A stretch of 29,287 nucleotides of DNA from Patescibacteria group bacterium (GTDB lineage Bacteria; Patescibacteriota; Patescibacteriia; UBA1558; S5-K13), in contig JAQVMR010000003.1 of the NCBI GenBank assembly GCA_028703545.1, positions 1 to 29,287 on the forward strand. The letters are read 5' to 3'. Of the stretch, positions 8,528-16,671 are shown one piece after another (position 1 is the first letter of the stretch; each line of letters opens with the position of its first letter). The position numbers were made by a program, and so were the translations under genes. The notes under the pieces are model-generated. The model was not told where the DNA came from. It did not search any database and was given only the letters and a program-made list of their open reading frames with translations.

Positions 8528-9235
8528 ATGAATTTAAAAAATAAAACAATTATAGTAACCGGGGCTAGTGATGGAATTGGCAAACAAATTGCTTTTAGAT
8601 TAGCCAAAGAAAACACTAATTTAATTTTAATTGCGAGAAATAAAAAAAGATTAGATAGTGTTAAAAAACAATCTATGAAATCGGGGGCATTAAAAGTAAA
8701 AACCTATATCTGCGATATTAGAAAAATAGATTCATTAGAAAAAACCGCAAAATCAATTATTTATGAATTTAAAAAAATTGATGTTTTAATTAATAATGCA
8801 GGAATTTGGCAAAAGCTAGGGCCAATTGAAAAAATAAAAAAGCAAACAATTAATGATATAATTTCAACAAATTTGACTGGTTTAATTCACACAACAAGAT
8901 TATTTATACCAACTCTTAAAAAAACAAAAGAATCAGCAATTATAAATATATCTTCAAAATCTGGGATTTTGCCACAAGAAGGACAATCAGTTTATACCGC
9001 AAGTAAATATGGAGTTCGTGGATTTACAGAAGTTTTAGAACTAGATTTAAAAAATACCAATATAAAAGTAGCTGGAATTTATCAAGGTGGAATAAATACA
9101 GATATGTTTAAAAAAACTGGCGAAAAATTTTCAACCGATAATTTTGCAAATCCAGATGACTTAGCAGACGTAATTGCTTATATTTTAAAATTACCAAAAA
9201 AAATTTGGATATCTCATATAAAAATTGACCGGTAA
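8528..9235 (+). CDS. Short-chain dehydrogenase/reductase, second of two
   Basis: A 235-residue classical SDR with TGASDGIG (11-18), NNAGIW (89-94), N115, a serine in ISSKSG (141-146), and Y156 with K160 in YTASKYG. The ARN segment after the second strand (R37) suggests NADP(H) preference. It differs clearly from the preceding SDR and ends earlier, without the GQ-type C-terminal motif, so it is not a recent duplicate. It lies 12 bases after the first SDR and about 40 bases before RuBisCO. Its substrate is not evident; conserved placement inside the AMP/RuBisCO operon would point to pentose or carbonyl metabolism. Confidence 0.85.
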   Translation: MNLKNKTIIVTGASDGIGKQIAFRLAKENTNLILIARNKKRLDSVKKQSMKSGALKVKTYICDIRKIDSLEKTAKSIIYEFKKIDVLINNAGIWQKLGPIEKIKKQTINDIISTNLTGLIHTTRLFIPTLKKTKESAIINISSKSGILPQEGQSVYTASKYGVRGFTEVLELDLKNTNIKVAGIYQGGINTDMFKKTGEKFSTDNFANPDDLADVIAYILKLPKKIWISHIKIDR

Positions 9236-9276
9236 ACAAAAATAGTTAAATAATAAATCAATTGAAAATAAACTAT

Positions 9277-10539
9277 ATGGAAAAAAAATCATTTGTAAAT
9301 TTACACTATAAACCAAATAAAAATGATATTATTGCGACTTATAGAATTGAGTCTAAATTAGGTTTAGAGAAAGCGGCGATTGAAGTTGCTGCTGAATCAT
9401 CAATTGGAACATGGACAAAATTATCCACACTAAATCAAAAAACTTTTAATAAATTAGCTCCTCAAATTTTTTATATAAATAAAAAGAAAAAAATTGTTGA
9501 TATTGCATATCCAATAGAAAATTTTGAATTGGGAAATATTCCACAATTATTATCAGCGCTGACTGGAAATATATTTTCAATGAAAGCTATTGATAATTTA
9601 AGATTAGAAAATTTGAGCCTGTCTACAAAATATATAAATTCATTTCAGGGACCATATTATGGAATAAATGGAGTTAGAAAATTAATGAATATTTATAAAA
9701 GACCGATAATTGGTTCTATTATTAAACCAAAAGTTGGATTAAGATCAAAACAACATGCAAAATTAGCTTATGATGTGTGGATAAATGGCGTTGATGTCGT
9801 AAAAGATGATGAAAATTTAACTGATATGAGTTTTAATAAATTTAAAACTAGAGTTCTTGAAGTAATGAAACTTAAAAATAAAGCCGAAAAAGAGACTAGG
9901 AAGAAAAAAATACATGTTTTTAATATCACCGCTCCAATGGATACAATGCTAGAAAGAGCTAAATTTGTTAAAAAAATGGGTGGTAAATGTGTAATGGTTG
10001 ATTTAGTTTCAGTTGGGCTTGATAATGTGCAGGTTTTAAGACAGGCAAATTTAGGACTTATAATTCACGGCCATCGTGCTGGGCATTCAATGTTTACAAG
10101 AAATCCACGTCATGGAATGAGCATGCTTGTAATTGCAAAACTAGCAAGACTCGCCGGAATTGATCAATTACACACAGGAACTGTTGTGGGAAAAATGGAT
10201 GGGTCCGCAGAAGAAGTTATAGAAATTAACAAATCTTTAAAAGAAGATTTTGGTATTAACAAAGTACTTAGAGAAAATTGGGGGAAAATAAAACCAACCT
10301 TGCCAATTGCTTCAGGTGGACTATACCCTGGGCTTACAAAAAAATTAATTGATATTTTAGGAAATGATTTAATAATAAATTATGGTGGGGGAATTCATGG
10401 TCACCCAAATGGATCAATAGCAGGAGCACGTGCGTGCTATCAATCAATGGAGCTCGCTATAGATAAAAAAATTAAAATAGATAAAAATAAATTCAAAGAA
10501 TACTTAGACGCACAAAAATACTGGAAAAATAAAAAATAA
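9277..10539 (+). CDS. rbcL: RuBisCO large subunit, archaeal form III / II-III type
   Basis: Carboxylates ribulose-1,5-bisphosphate to two 3-phosphoglycerates. From the ATG at 9277 it has 420 residues, close to archaeal form III enzymes. Active-site residues are all present (spinach number in brackets): E40 (60), T45-W46 (65-66), N98 (123), K150 and K152 (175, 177), carbamylated K176 (201) with D178-E179 (203-204), H266-R267 (294-295), H299 (327), K306 (334), S346-G347-G348 (379-381). The HGHRAGHSMFTRNP stretch and GNIF-MK segment resemble archaeal form III. GTVVGKMDG differs from the AGAGKL loop of Thermococcus and may indicate the CPR II/III branch; a tree is needed. No small-subunit gene is present. 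An upstream in-frame TTG (9262) would add five residues; ATG is preferred. Confidence 0.95.
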   Translation: MEKKSFVNLHYKPNKNDIIATYRIESKLGLEKAAIEVAAESSIGTWTKLSTLNQKTFNKLAPQIFYINKKKKIVDIAYPIENFELGNIPQLLSALTGNIFSMKAIDNLRLENLSLSTKYINSFQGPYYGINGVRKLMNIYKRPIIGSIIKPKVGLRSKQHAKLAYDVWINGVDVVKDDENLTDMSFNKFKTRVLEVMKLKNKAEKETRKKKIHVFNITAPMDTMLERAKFVKKMGGKCVMVDLVSVGLDNVQVLRQANLGLIIHGHRAGHSMFTRNPRHGMSMLVIAKLARLAGIDQLHTGTVVGKMDGSAEEVIEINKSLKEDFGINKVLRENWGKIKPTLPIASGGLYPGLTKKLIDILGNDLIINYGGGIHGHPNGSIAGARACYQSMELAIDKKIKIDKNKFKEYLDAQKYWKNKK

Positions 10540-10587
10540 TTTACGATCAATTGATAAATCAATAAATAATAAATAAACAACACTTCT

Positions 10588-12087
10588 ATGTCTTTCTTTT
10601 TAAAATCAAAAAAACTTGATATAAAAACTGGTGCAGAGCCAATAGCAATGCTTCATGAAGAAGAGGCATATCATTTTGGAATTAGGGCTGGGGATAAAAT
10701 TCAAATTTCCTGGCGTGGTAAAAAAGCAATTGTTGAAGCAAACACATCTATTAAAAAAATAAATCGGGGAAATTTAGGTTTGTATAGTAATTTTTGGGAT
10801 AAATATTCTACGCTTAATGATGGTGAAATAGTCGAAATTGATTTTATAGGACGCGCTGAATCAGTCAATGCAATAAAGAAAAAAATATTTGGAAAGGCTC
10901 TTAATGAAAAAGATTGCAACTCCATAATGAAAGATATTGTAGAAAATAGATTATCAAATACTCAAATTGCATATTTTGTAGCAGCTTCATACATGAATCC
11001 ATCAAATAATGAAGAGCTATATTATTTAACTAAAGCTATGGTTTTAAATGGTGGTAAAATGGAGTTTAAAGGAATAGTTGCAGACAAACATAGCTTCGGA
11101 GGAATAGCTGGAAATGAAGCTGCGATGATCGTCGTGCCAATTGTAGCTTCTTTAGGTATTAAAATTCCAAAAACTTCATCCCGTGCTATTACTTCTGTAT
11201 CTGGCACAGCTGATACAATGGAGGTATTATGTCCAGTAAGTCATGGTGTCAAAAAAATAAAACAGATAATTGAAAAAACAAATGCATGTTTGGTTTGGGG
11301 TGGTGGTCTTGATTTGGCATCAGCAGATGACAGGATTATCAAAATCAATTATCCAATGTCACTAGAGAGTTATGATAAAGCAATTGTTTCTATTATGGCT
11401 AAAAAAATTGCATCAGGTGCAACACATATTGTAATTGATTTGCCTATAGGAGAAACAACAAAAATTCCAGAACTATCTGATGCAAAAATAATAAAACAAA
11501 AATTTGAATATTTAGCAAAAAGATTTAAAGTAAAAATAGATGTTGTGATAGTTCCAGTGAGAGATCCCATCGGTAAGGGAATTGGACCAGCGCTTGAGGC
11601 TCGTGATGTCTTGCGTGTGTTACAACAAAAAGAAAATAGACCAGGGGACTTGGAAAGTGAAGGAATTAAAATGGCTGGCCGAGTCTTGGAATTATGTAAA
11701 AAAGCAAAAAATGGTCAGGGTCAAGGATTGGCATGGAAACAACTACAAAGCGGAGAGGCGTGGAAAAAAATGCAAGAAATAATAAAAGCACAAGGAGGAA
11801 AAGCAGAAATTGATTCAGAGGATATCACAATTGGTGCTATAAAAAATTATATTAACGCTTCAAAAGACGGAAAAATTATTTTAGTAAATCAAAAAGCTAT
11901 AAATGATATATGTCGTACTCTCGGTGCTCCAAATGATAAGTTCGCAGGCATTTATTTAAATAAAGAATTTGGAAATAAGGTGAAAAAAGGTGAGAGATTA
12001 TTTACATTATACGCTCAAAACAAAGAAAGAATGGACCTCGCATTAAATGCTATTAAAAAAGGACTTGAGGTTTTTAAAGTTCAATAA
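10588..12087 (+). CDS. AMP phosphorylase (archaeal DeoA-like)
   Basis: Phosphorolyses AMP (and probably CMP/UMP) to base and ribose-1,5-bisphosphate, feeding the isomerase and RuBisCO in the same operon. The 499-residue length and the extra N-terminal beta domain (about residues 1-85) separate it from ordinary thymidine/pyrimidine phosphorylase of about 440 residues. The phosphate and nucleotide site is seen in KHSFGGIAGNEAAMI and SSRAITSVSGTADTMEVL, with WGGGLDLASADD following and PVRDPIGKGIGPALEARDVL near residue 330. mnmA starts 3 bases after its stop. Confidence is high for the family; AMP preference follows from the pathway context. Confidence 0.93.
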   Translation: MSFFLKSKKLDIKTGAEPIAMLHEEEAYHFGIRAGDKIQISWRGKKAIVEANTSIKKINRGNLGLYSNFWDKYSTLNDGEIVEIDFIGRAESVNAIKKKIFGKALNEKDCNSIMKDIVENRLSNTQIAYFVAASYMNPSNNEELYYLTKAMVLNGGKMEFKGIVADKHSFGGIAGNEAAMIVVPIVASLGIKIPKTSSRAITSVSGTADTMEVLCPVSHGVKKIKQIIEKTNACLVWGGGLDLASADDRIIKINYPMSLESYDKAIVSIMAKKIASGATHIVIDLPIGETTKIPELSDAKIIKQKFEYLAKRFKVKIDVVIVPVRDPIGKGIGPALEARDVLRVLQQKENRPGDLESEGIKMAGRVLELCKKAKNGQGQGLAWKQLQSGEAWKKMQEIIKAQGGKAEIDSEDITIGAIKNYINASKDGKIILVNQKAINDICRTLGAPNDKFAGIYLNKEFGNKVKKGERLFTLYAQNKERMDLALNAIKKGLEVFKVQ

Positions 12088-12090
12088 AAA

Positions 12091-13179
12091 ATGACAAATA
12101 AAAAAATAAAAGTCGCCCTAGGATTAAGCGGCGGAGTTGATTCATCTGTCGCTGCTTTTTTATTAAAAGAACAAGGATATGATGTAATTGGTTATTATAT
12201 GAAAAATTGGTCATCTGATATTGGAAAATTTAAATGTCCGTGGAAAGAAGATCATGAATATGCACTACGCACCGCAGATCATTTAAAAATTCCTATTTAT
12301 ACACTAAATTTTGAAAAAGAATACAAAGAAAAAGTTGTTGATTATTTGTTTGATGGATACAAAAAAGGAATTACACCAAATCCAGATATAATGTGTAATA
12401 AAGAAATAAAATTCAAATTATTTTTAGAAAAAGCAATAAAAATTGGAGCTGATTTTATTGCGACAGGACATTATGCAAGAATTAAAAAAGATAAAAATAA
12501 TATTTATCATTTATTAAAAGGAAAGGATTCAAATAAAGATCAGAGTTATTTTCTCTATACTTTAAATCAAAAACAATTATCAAAAAGTCTTTTTCCTGTT
12601 GGTGAATATGATAAACCGGAAATAAGGCGTATTGCTAAAAAAGCTAAACTACCAACAGCAGAGAAACCAGACTCACAAGGAATTTGCTTTATTGGTGAAG
12701 TAAATATTTCAGAATTTTTAAAAACGCAAATAAAACCAAAAAAGGGTGATATAATAACAACGGATGGAAAAAAAATCGGCGAACATGATGGTGTTTATTA
12801 TTATACAATAGGTCAGAGAAAAGGAATCGGCATTGGCGGAGGAGTACCATATTTTGTTATCTCAAAAAATATAGAAAAAAATCAATTAATCGTGGCTCGT
12901 GGCTCATGGAGCGAGGAATTATTTTATGAATCTTGTGATGTTACAAATATATTATGGACAAATAATGAACCAAAATTTCCACTAAAATGTACTGTTAAAA
13001 CAAGATATAGACAACTGGATCAAGAATGTGAGATATACAAAGAACCCCTTGATAAACTCGAGACAAAGAAAGATAAAATTCAAGTAATTTTTAAAGACAA
13101 ACAACGTGCAATTACTTCTGGACAATCAGCAGTTTTTTACAAAAAAGATGAATGTCTTGGTGGAGGAATAATAATTTAA
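12091..13179 (+). CDS. mnmA: tRNA-specific 2-thiouridylase MnmA
   Basis: Forms 2-thiouridine at the wobble position (U34) of Lys, Glu and Gln tRNAs, using ATP and a persulfide sulfur donor. The 362-residue protein shows the PP-loop SGGVDSS near the N terminus, YYMKNW, the first catalytic cysteine in NPDIMCNKEIKF, ATGHYARI, DQSYFLYTL, and the second catalytic cysteine in DSQGICFIGE. GVYYYTIGQRKGIGIGG and a C-terminal beta domain complete the family pattern. It lies 3 bases after the phosphorylase stop, so it is probably co-transcribed with the nucleotide operon, although a functional link is not obvious. Confidence 0.96.
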   Translation: MTNKKIKVALGLSGGVDSSVAAFLLKEQGYDVIGYYMKNWSSDIGKFKCPWKEDHEYALRTADHLKIPIYTLNFEKEYKEKVVDYLFDGYKKGITPNPDIMCNKEIKFKLFLEKAIKIGADFIATGHYARIKKDKNNIYHLLKGKDSNKDQSYFLYTLNQKQLSKSLFPVGEYDKPEIRRIAKKAKLPTAEKPDSQGICFIGEVNISEFLKTQIKPKKGDIITTDGKKIGEHDGVYYYTIGQRKGIGIGGGVPYFVISKNIEKNQLIVARGSWSEELFYESCDVTNILWTNNEPKFPLKCTVKTRYRQLDQECEIYKEPLDKLETKKDKIQVIFKDKQRAITSGQSAVFYKKDECLGGGIII

Positions 13180-13201
13180 TTAAAAATTTAAGAATAATCA
13201 T

Positions 13202-14119
13202 ATGATCAACTACTACCAAAAAATGTTAAAAAGTTTAAAGCTTAGAAAGTTGAAAGATTTTAGAATTGGTAGTTTGGTTATGGCATTTAATTTACGCGAA
13301 GATGAATTGAAATTATTGGCTTCAAAATTTTCTCTAAATTATGGACTTTTAAATGACGCACTAGATCCATATGAAGCTCCTCGTATGGAAATTAAAAAAG
13401 GATTAATTTATATTTTTGCAAGATTTCCAAGACAAAGAGATAATAATGAACAAATTTTTACAGATCCTATACTTTTAATAATGGGTAAAGATTTTTTACT
13501 TTCTGTTTCTCAAGAAGAGCCTATTTTTATTAAAAATTTATTGAAAAAAAATGAATGTTTTACAACGCAAAGAACAAAACTACTTTTAGAAATAATCAAC
13601 CAAACTGAATATTTATATAACAACCTTTTAACAACAATTCATAAAAAAATAAATTATTTTAGTTTTAATGTTGAAAAAGTAAAAGATAGAGATATTTATA
13701 GTTTTCTAAATTTTGAAGTTTTATTAAACGAATTTTTAAATGCACTGATTCCTTTTCGTCATATTCTAGAAACAATGAAACAGGGAAAAATAATTGAACT
13801 ATATGAAGAAGATCGTGAATTTATTGATGACATAAAACTTTTAAATGAGCAGTTAATTGAACGTGCAAAAAGTGGTTTATCGAATTTAGTTAATATTCGA
13901 AAGTCATACGAGGTAATTGCTACAAATAAATTAAATAGAACAATGAAAATTTTAACTACTATTACTGTTGTCTTGGCTCTACCTACTATGCTTGCTAGTT
14001 TTTATGGCATGAATGTTCATCTTCCATATGCTGATACACATTGGATTTTCGGTGCCCTAATGGGAATAATGATATTTTCTATTATTATTTTCTTAATAAT
14101 TTTTAGAAGAAATAAATAG
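13202..14119 (+). CDS. CorA-like magnesium/divalent cation transporter
   Basis: A membrane channel-type carrier for Mg2+ or related divalent ions. The 305-residue protein has a long cytoplasmic helical N-terminal domain. It ends in two membrane helices (about residues 245-270 and 277-300) separated by the family signature YGMNV, which forms the selectivity filter at the outer mouth. The short positively charged tail RRNK fits CorA topology. It starts 22 bases after mnmA and is the last gene before a terminator. CorA relatives can carry Co2+, Ni2+ or Zn2+; Mg2+ is the default guess and would suit Mg-dependent RuBisCO next door, though that is only inference. Confidence 0.9.
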   Translation: MINYYQKMLKSLKLRKLKDFRIGSLVMAFNLREDELKLLASKFSLNYGLLNDALDPYEAPRMEIKKGLIYIFARFPRQRDNNEQIFTDPILLIMGKDFLLSVSQEEPIFIKNLLKKNECFTTQRTKLLLEIINQTEYLYNNLLTTIHKKINYFSFNVEKVKDRDIYSFLNFEVLLNEFLNALIPFRHILETMKQGKIIELYEEDREFIDDIKLLNEQLIERAKSGLSNLVNIRKSYEVIATNKLNRTMKILTTITVVLALPTMLASFYGMNVHLPYADTHWIFGALMGIMIFSIIIFLIIFRRNK

Positions 14120-14144
14120 TCAATTTTTGGCTTAAAATATATAC

Positions 14145-14175
14145 AAAATCAACCTCGAAGGTTGATTTTATGTTG
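14145..14175 (+). terminator. Terminator after the corA-like gene
   Basis: An 11-bp stem (AAAATCAACCT 14145-14155 with AGGTTGATTTT 14159-14169, 3-nt loop CGA) has a T-rich descending arm and follows the stop by 25 bases. The A-rich and T-rich ends could make it act in both directions. Confidence 0.75.
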
Positions 14176-14178
14176 TTA

Positions 14179-14207
14179 TTGACATTATATTAATAATATG
14201 CTAAAAT
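14179..14207 (+). promoter_or_regulatory. Strong sigma-70-type promoter upstream of the foreign-looking gene
   Basis: TTGACA (14179-14184), 17-base spacer, TAAAAT (14202-14207) with TGC directly before it (extended -10). The predicted start is near 14214, giving a leader of about 110 bases. It resembles the promoters at 2278 and 16572, so it looks native to the host even though the gene it drives does not. Confidence 0.75.
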
Positions 14208-14235
14208 TAAGTATTACATATTATTATGCAATAAT

Positions 14236-14272
14236 TGCTCTTTGACAATTAATAAGCTTCCCAAAAGAAGCT
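14236..14272 (+). promoter_or_regulatory. boxA-like sequence and small hairpin in the leader
   Basis: TGCTCTTTGACA (14236-14247) differs by one base from the rRNA boxA antitermination element TGCTCTTTAACA, and the next bases AATTA also match the E. coli rrn leader. A 6-bp hairpin AGCTTC / GAAGCT (14255-14260 with 14267-14272) follows. A Nus-factor type antitermination role is inference. Confidence 0.4.
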
Positions 14273-14311
14273 AAAAAGATAAATAGATAAACTAAAATAA
14301 ATACAGTTACT

Positions 14312-14318
14312 GGGAGGT
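14312..14318 (+). promoter_or_regulatory. Strong Shine-Dalgarno
   Basis: GGGAGGT five bases before the ATG at 14324. This is the only full Shine-Dalgarno I see in the window; other genes start after A/T-rich stretches. It fixes the start and adds to the foreign look of this gene. Confidence 0.85.
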
Positions 14319-14323
14319 AACAA

Positions 14324-16453
14324 ATGAAAAAGCTCATAATCTGTTTTGCCGTTATTTTGATGGCTTTCGGAGCACTCAACGCAATGTTAATTCAACCTAA
14401 TACCCAAAACGACCAGACTGTTTATATTGGCCAACAAGTCGTTCTGAATGACTTTGGTGCTATTGCCGATGGCGAAAATCCTACAGTTATAACCTCCTTA
14501 ACGCTCACCCCGGAAAATATCAATGTATCACAGATTGATTACATCATGCTTTCTGTAGATGGATCTGGTGTATCTGCAGACGTCTATCAGAATGCTCTGG
14601 ATCAAACCGTGATTATCACATTCCAAACTGGAATTGTGGTTTCAAATTTTGGTCCAAGCATATTCCAGATATTTGGAACTCCTTCCTTCCCAAATACTGG
14701 ATTTAGATTTATTTTGACTAACGTCGAGACGACTCAAACAGTGAATGGATTACCACTGCCAGGAAGATTGGTGACGGTTGTTGATCAATTTGACATCAAC
14801 GTTACATTGTCTACAAACACGCCACCTTCAACAATTATTTCTGCTGGTTCTACAAATGTAGATTTTCTACATGTCAGAATATACACTGGCAATCAGAATG
14901 CACACCTGAATCAGGTGATTGTCAGTCATGTATTTCCAAATATAAATCCAGAGAATACTTTGACCAACATCAGAATGTTTTGTGGAAATACACAGTACGG
15001 AACTACAGCTCAAGGATTTGACCAGTGGAATGAAGCCGCAATCAATAATTGCAACTTATACATTCCTGCCGGAGAGTTAGTTGAACTTTGTTTCGTTGCA
15101 GATGTAGGGGTGGTCTATGGCAATGGAGTATCTTTTTGTGCACTTCAATTGAGATCTCCATGTATCGTTGCAGCTGATGATAACGGGGAAATCATGATTC
15201 CCGTAGGACAATTCCCTATTACAGGTAATTATATGCAAATCAATCAATTACCTGAAATTCAGTTCTATATATCCGCTCCGGACACACTGTATGTACTGCC
15301 TGGAGAATGGTGGTACAGTCAACATGGGATCAGAATGTATGATGATACACCCATTATCGCAGTTGATGCTTATCTATATTGGGATGATTTATCTATACCC
15401 GACAATTTCCAATACAACTTCAATTACGATATGTTTCATATGGGTCAAACATATGAAGAGTCTGGACAATATCAACATCGTTATCGTTGGTATTGTAATA
15501 ATGGTGAGGGTGCTCTATTTTGGTGGCTACTATCATTATTTGGAACCAATATGCTTCCTCCCGGAGACCAAAGCTATTATTCATTACACATTACAACTGG
15601 AACAAGTGATCTGCAGATTCATAGTATATATCTTCATAAATATATCGTCACAATCGATCGTATTCGTGGTGATATAAATGATGATGGAATTTGTGATGCA
15701 TTGGATGTAAATCTTATCACCAATTACCATGATTCCCTCATTGAACTGCAACACAGATACACGGAAAGCGGTCTAAACTACGGCGCTGGTTGTATTATGT
15801 TTGATAGACCTGGGGACGTTCTGAGTAATGCATTAATGCATATTCATTCTCTAAACCCGCAAGACGATATTCTTGATGGTCTAGGAATAGGCGAATTAAT
15901 GTCTACAACAGCCTATGGATCTCCGACGTTACAAATTCGGGAAAACACTCAACAAATTACCGGCAATATATTATCAATTGAAACAACCGGAAACATAGTT
16001 GATGTAAATACCGTACTGGAAAATGGAGAGCCATGGAGATATACCGGTTTTGTAGAAAATGGTTTTATAACAATCCCAATTCCCAACCCAGATCTTGAAT
16101 ATAAAGTAGAAACAAGATATTGGCAAAATGCCAACACAATGACGGATATTGATGACCCAATTACACCACCTGCAGAATCTCCTGTCTTGAATCAAAATTA
16201 CCCCAACCCATTCAATATTCAAACCTCAATCTCCTACACCATACCCAAATCCGGCAACGTACAGATTGAGATCTACAATGTTAAAGGTCAGCTAGTGAAA
16301 ACCCTAGTTTCTGGTGACAAAACTTCCGGTGACTATAGCGTAACCTGGAACGGAACAGACCAGAATGGTCAATTAGTGTCCCAGGGTATCTACTTCTATA
16401 AAATGGTATCTGGAAAGTTTTCCAGCACCAAGAAGATGATACTTATGAAATAA
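14324..16453 (+). CDS. Secreted protein with dockerin-like repeat and type IX (Por) sorting tail; foreign-looking
   Basis: A 709-residue secreted protein. A signal peptide ends near ALNA (residues 17-20). The first 430 residues are beta-rich and unrecognised. RGDINDDGICDALDVNLI (near residue 448) resembles a dockerin-type calcium loop. The last 85 residues match the type IX secretion / FlgD-like C-terminal tail: NQNYPNPFN, then an IPKSGNVQIEIYNVKGQLVK stretch, WNGTDQNGQ and a GIYFYKM ending. Such tails belong to outer-membrane bacteria of the Bacteroidota-Cloacimonadota-Fibrobacterota group and are unexpected in a CPR cell. Sampled lines run about 40% G+C against roughly 25-30% in the neighbours, codon choice includes many C-ending codons, and it has a strong Shine-Dalgarno. 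Horizontal transfer or a chimeric contig could explain this; no transposase or integrase is seen. Confidence 0.85.
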   Translation: MKKLIICFAVILMAFGALNAMLIQPNTQNDQTVYIGQQVVLNDFGAIADGENPTVITSLTLTPENINVSQIDYIMLSVDGSGVSADVYQNALDQTVIITFQTGIVVSNFGPSIFQIFGTPSFPNTGFRFILTNVETTQTVNGLPLPGRLVTVVDQFDINVTLSTNTPPSTIISAGSTNVDFLHVRIYTGNQNAHLNQVIVSHVFPNINPENTLTNIRMFCGNTQYGTTAQGFDQWNEAAINNCNLYIPAGELVELCFVADVGVVYGNGVSFCALQLRSPCIVAADDNGEIMIPVGQFPITGNYMQINQLPEIQFYISAPDTLYVLPGEWWYSQHGIRMYDDTPIIAVDAYLYWDDLSIPDNFQYNFNYDMFHMGQTYEESGQYQHRYRWYCNNGEGALFWWLLSLFGTNMLPPGDQSYYSLHITTGTSDLQIHSIYLHKYIVTIDRIRGDINDDGICDALDVNLITNYHDSLIELQHRYTESGLNYGAGCIMFDRPGDVLSNALMHIHSLNPQDDILDGLGIGELMSTTAYGSPTLQIRENTQQITGNILSIETTGNIVDVNTVLENGEPWRYTGFVENGFITIPIPNPDLEYKVETRYWQNANTMTDIDDPITPPAESPVLNQNYPNPFNIQTSISYTIPKSGNVQIEIYNVKGQLVKTLVSGDKTSGDYSVTWNGTDQNGQLVSQGIYFYKMVSGKFSSTKKMILMK

Positions 16454-16463
16454 TCTCTTCATT

Positions 16464-16500
16464 CACTTACTTGTCGAGTAGAATTACCGACGGGTAAGTG
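16464..16500 (+). terminator. First hairpin after the foreign-looking gene
   Basis: A 13-bp stem (16464-16476 with 16488-16500, two G-U pairs, 11-nt loop) begins 10 bases after the stop. It lacks a T run, so it may be a 3'-end stabiliser rather than a terminator. It is G+C-richer than other hairpins here. Confidence 0.5.
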
Positions 16501-16517
16501 CTGAATACAAATATAGG

Positions 16518-16554
16518 ACCCTTGCACTACAAAAGTGTGAGGGTTTCTTTTTTT
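16518..16554 (+). terminator. Rho-independent terminator after the foreign-looking gene
   Basis: A 10-bp stem (ACCCTTGCAC 16518-16527 with GTGTGAGGGT 16535-16544, two wobble pairs, 7-nt loop) is followed by TTCTTTTTTT. This is the clearest terminator in the window and marks the right end of the higher-G+C island. Confidence 0.9.
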
Positions 16555-16571
16555 ACAATGAAAAATGGCTT

Positions 16572-16600
16572 TTGACTTTTAAAGATATAAAATATAAAAT
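16572..16600 (+). promoter_or_regulatory. Promoter upstream of alaS
   Basis: TTGACT (16572-16577), 17-base spacer, TAAAAT (16595-16600). The predicted start near 16607 leaves a leader of about 150 bases that contains a remnant ORF (16672-16758). I see no T-box features. This 307-base gap (16454-16760) therefore holds two hairpins, this promoter and the remnant. Confidence 0.7.
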
Positions 16601-16671
16601 ACCAATAGTGCGATTCTAATATACTAATACATGCGAATTATACGAATACTCAATAATTTAATATAAAAAAT

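Noticed and set aside
9262..9276. TTG start for RuBisCO.
   Set aside because: It adds only five residues with no ribosome binding site; the ATG at 9277 fits better.
14242..14277. TTGACA in the leader as a second promoter.
   Set aside because: No acceptable -10 lies 16-18 bases downstream; the hexamer is better explained as part of the boxA-like element.
15291..15677. Overlapping 128-codon + strand ORF inside the type IX-tailed gene, and the many - strand ORFs opposite real genes.
   Set aside because: They are out-of-frame shadows in A/T-rich coding sequence with no family signal or start context.
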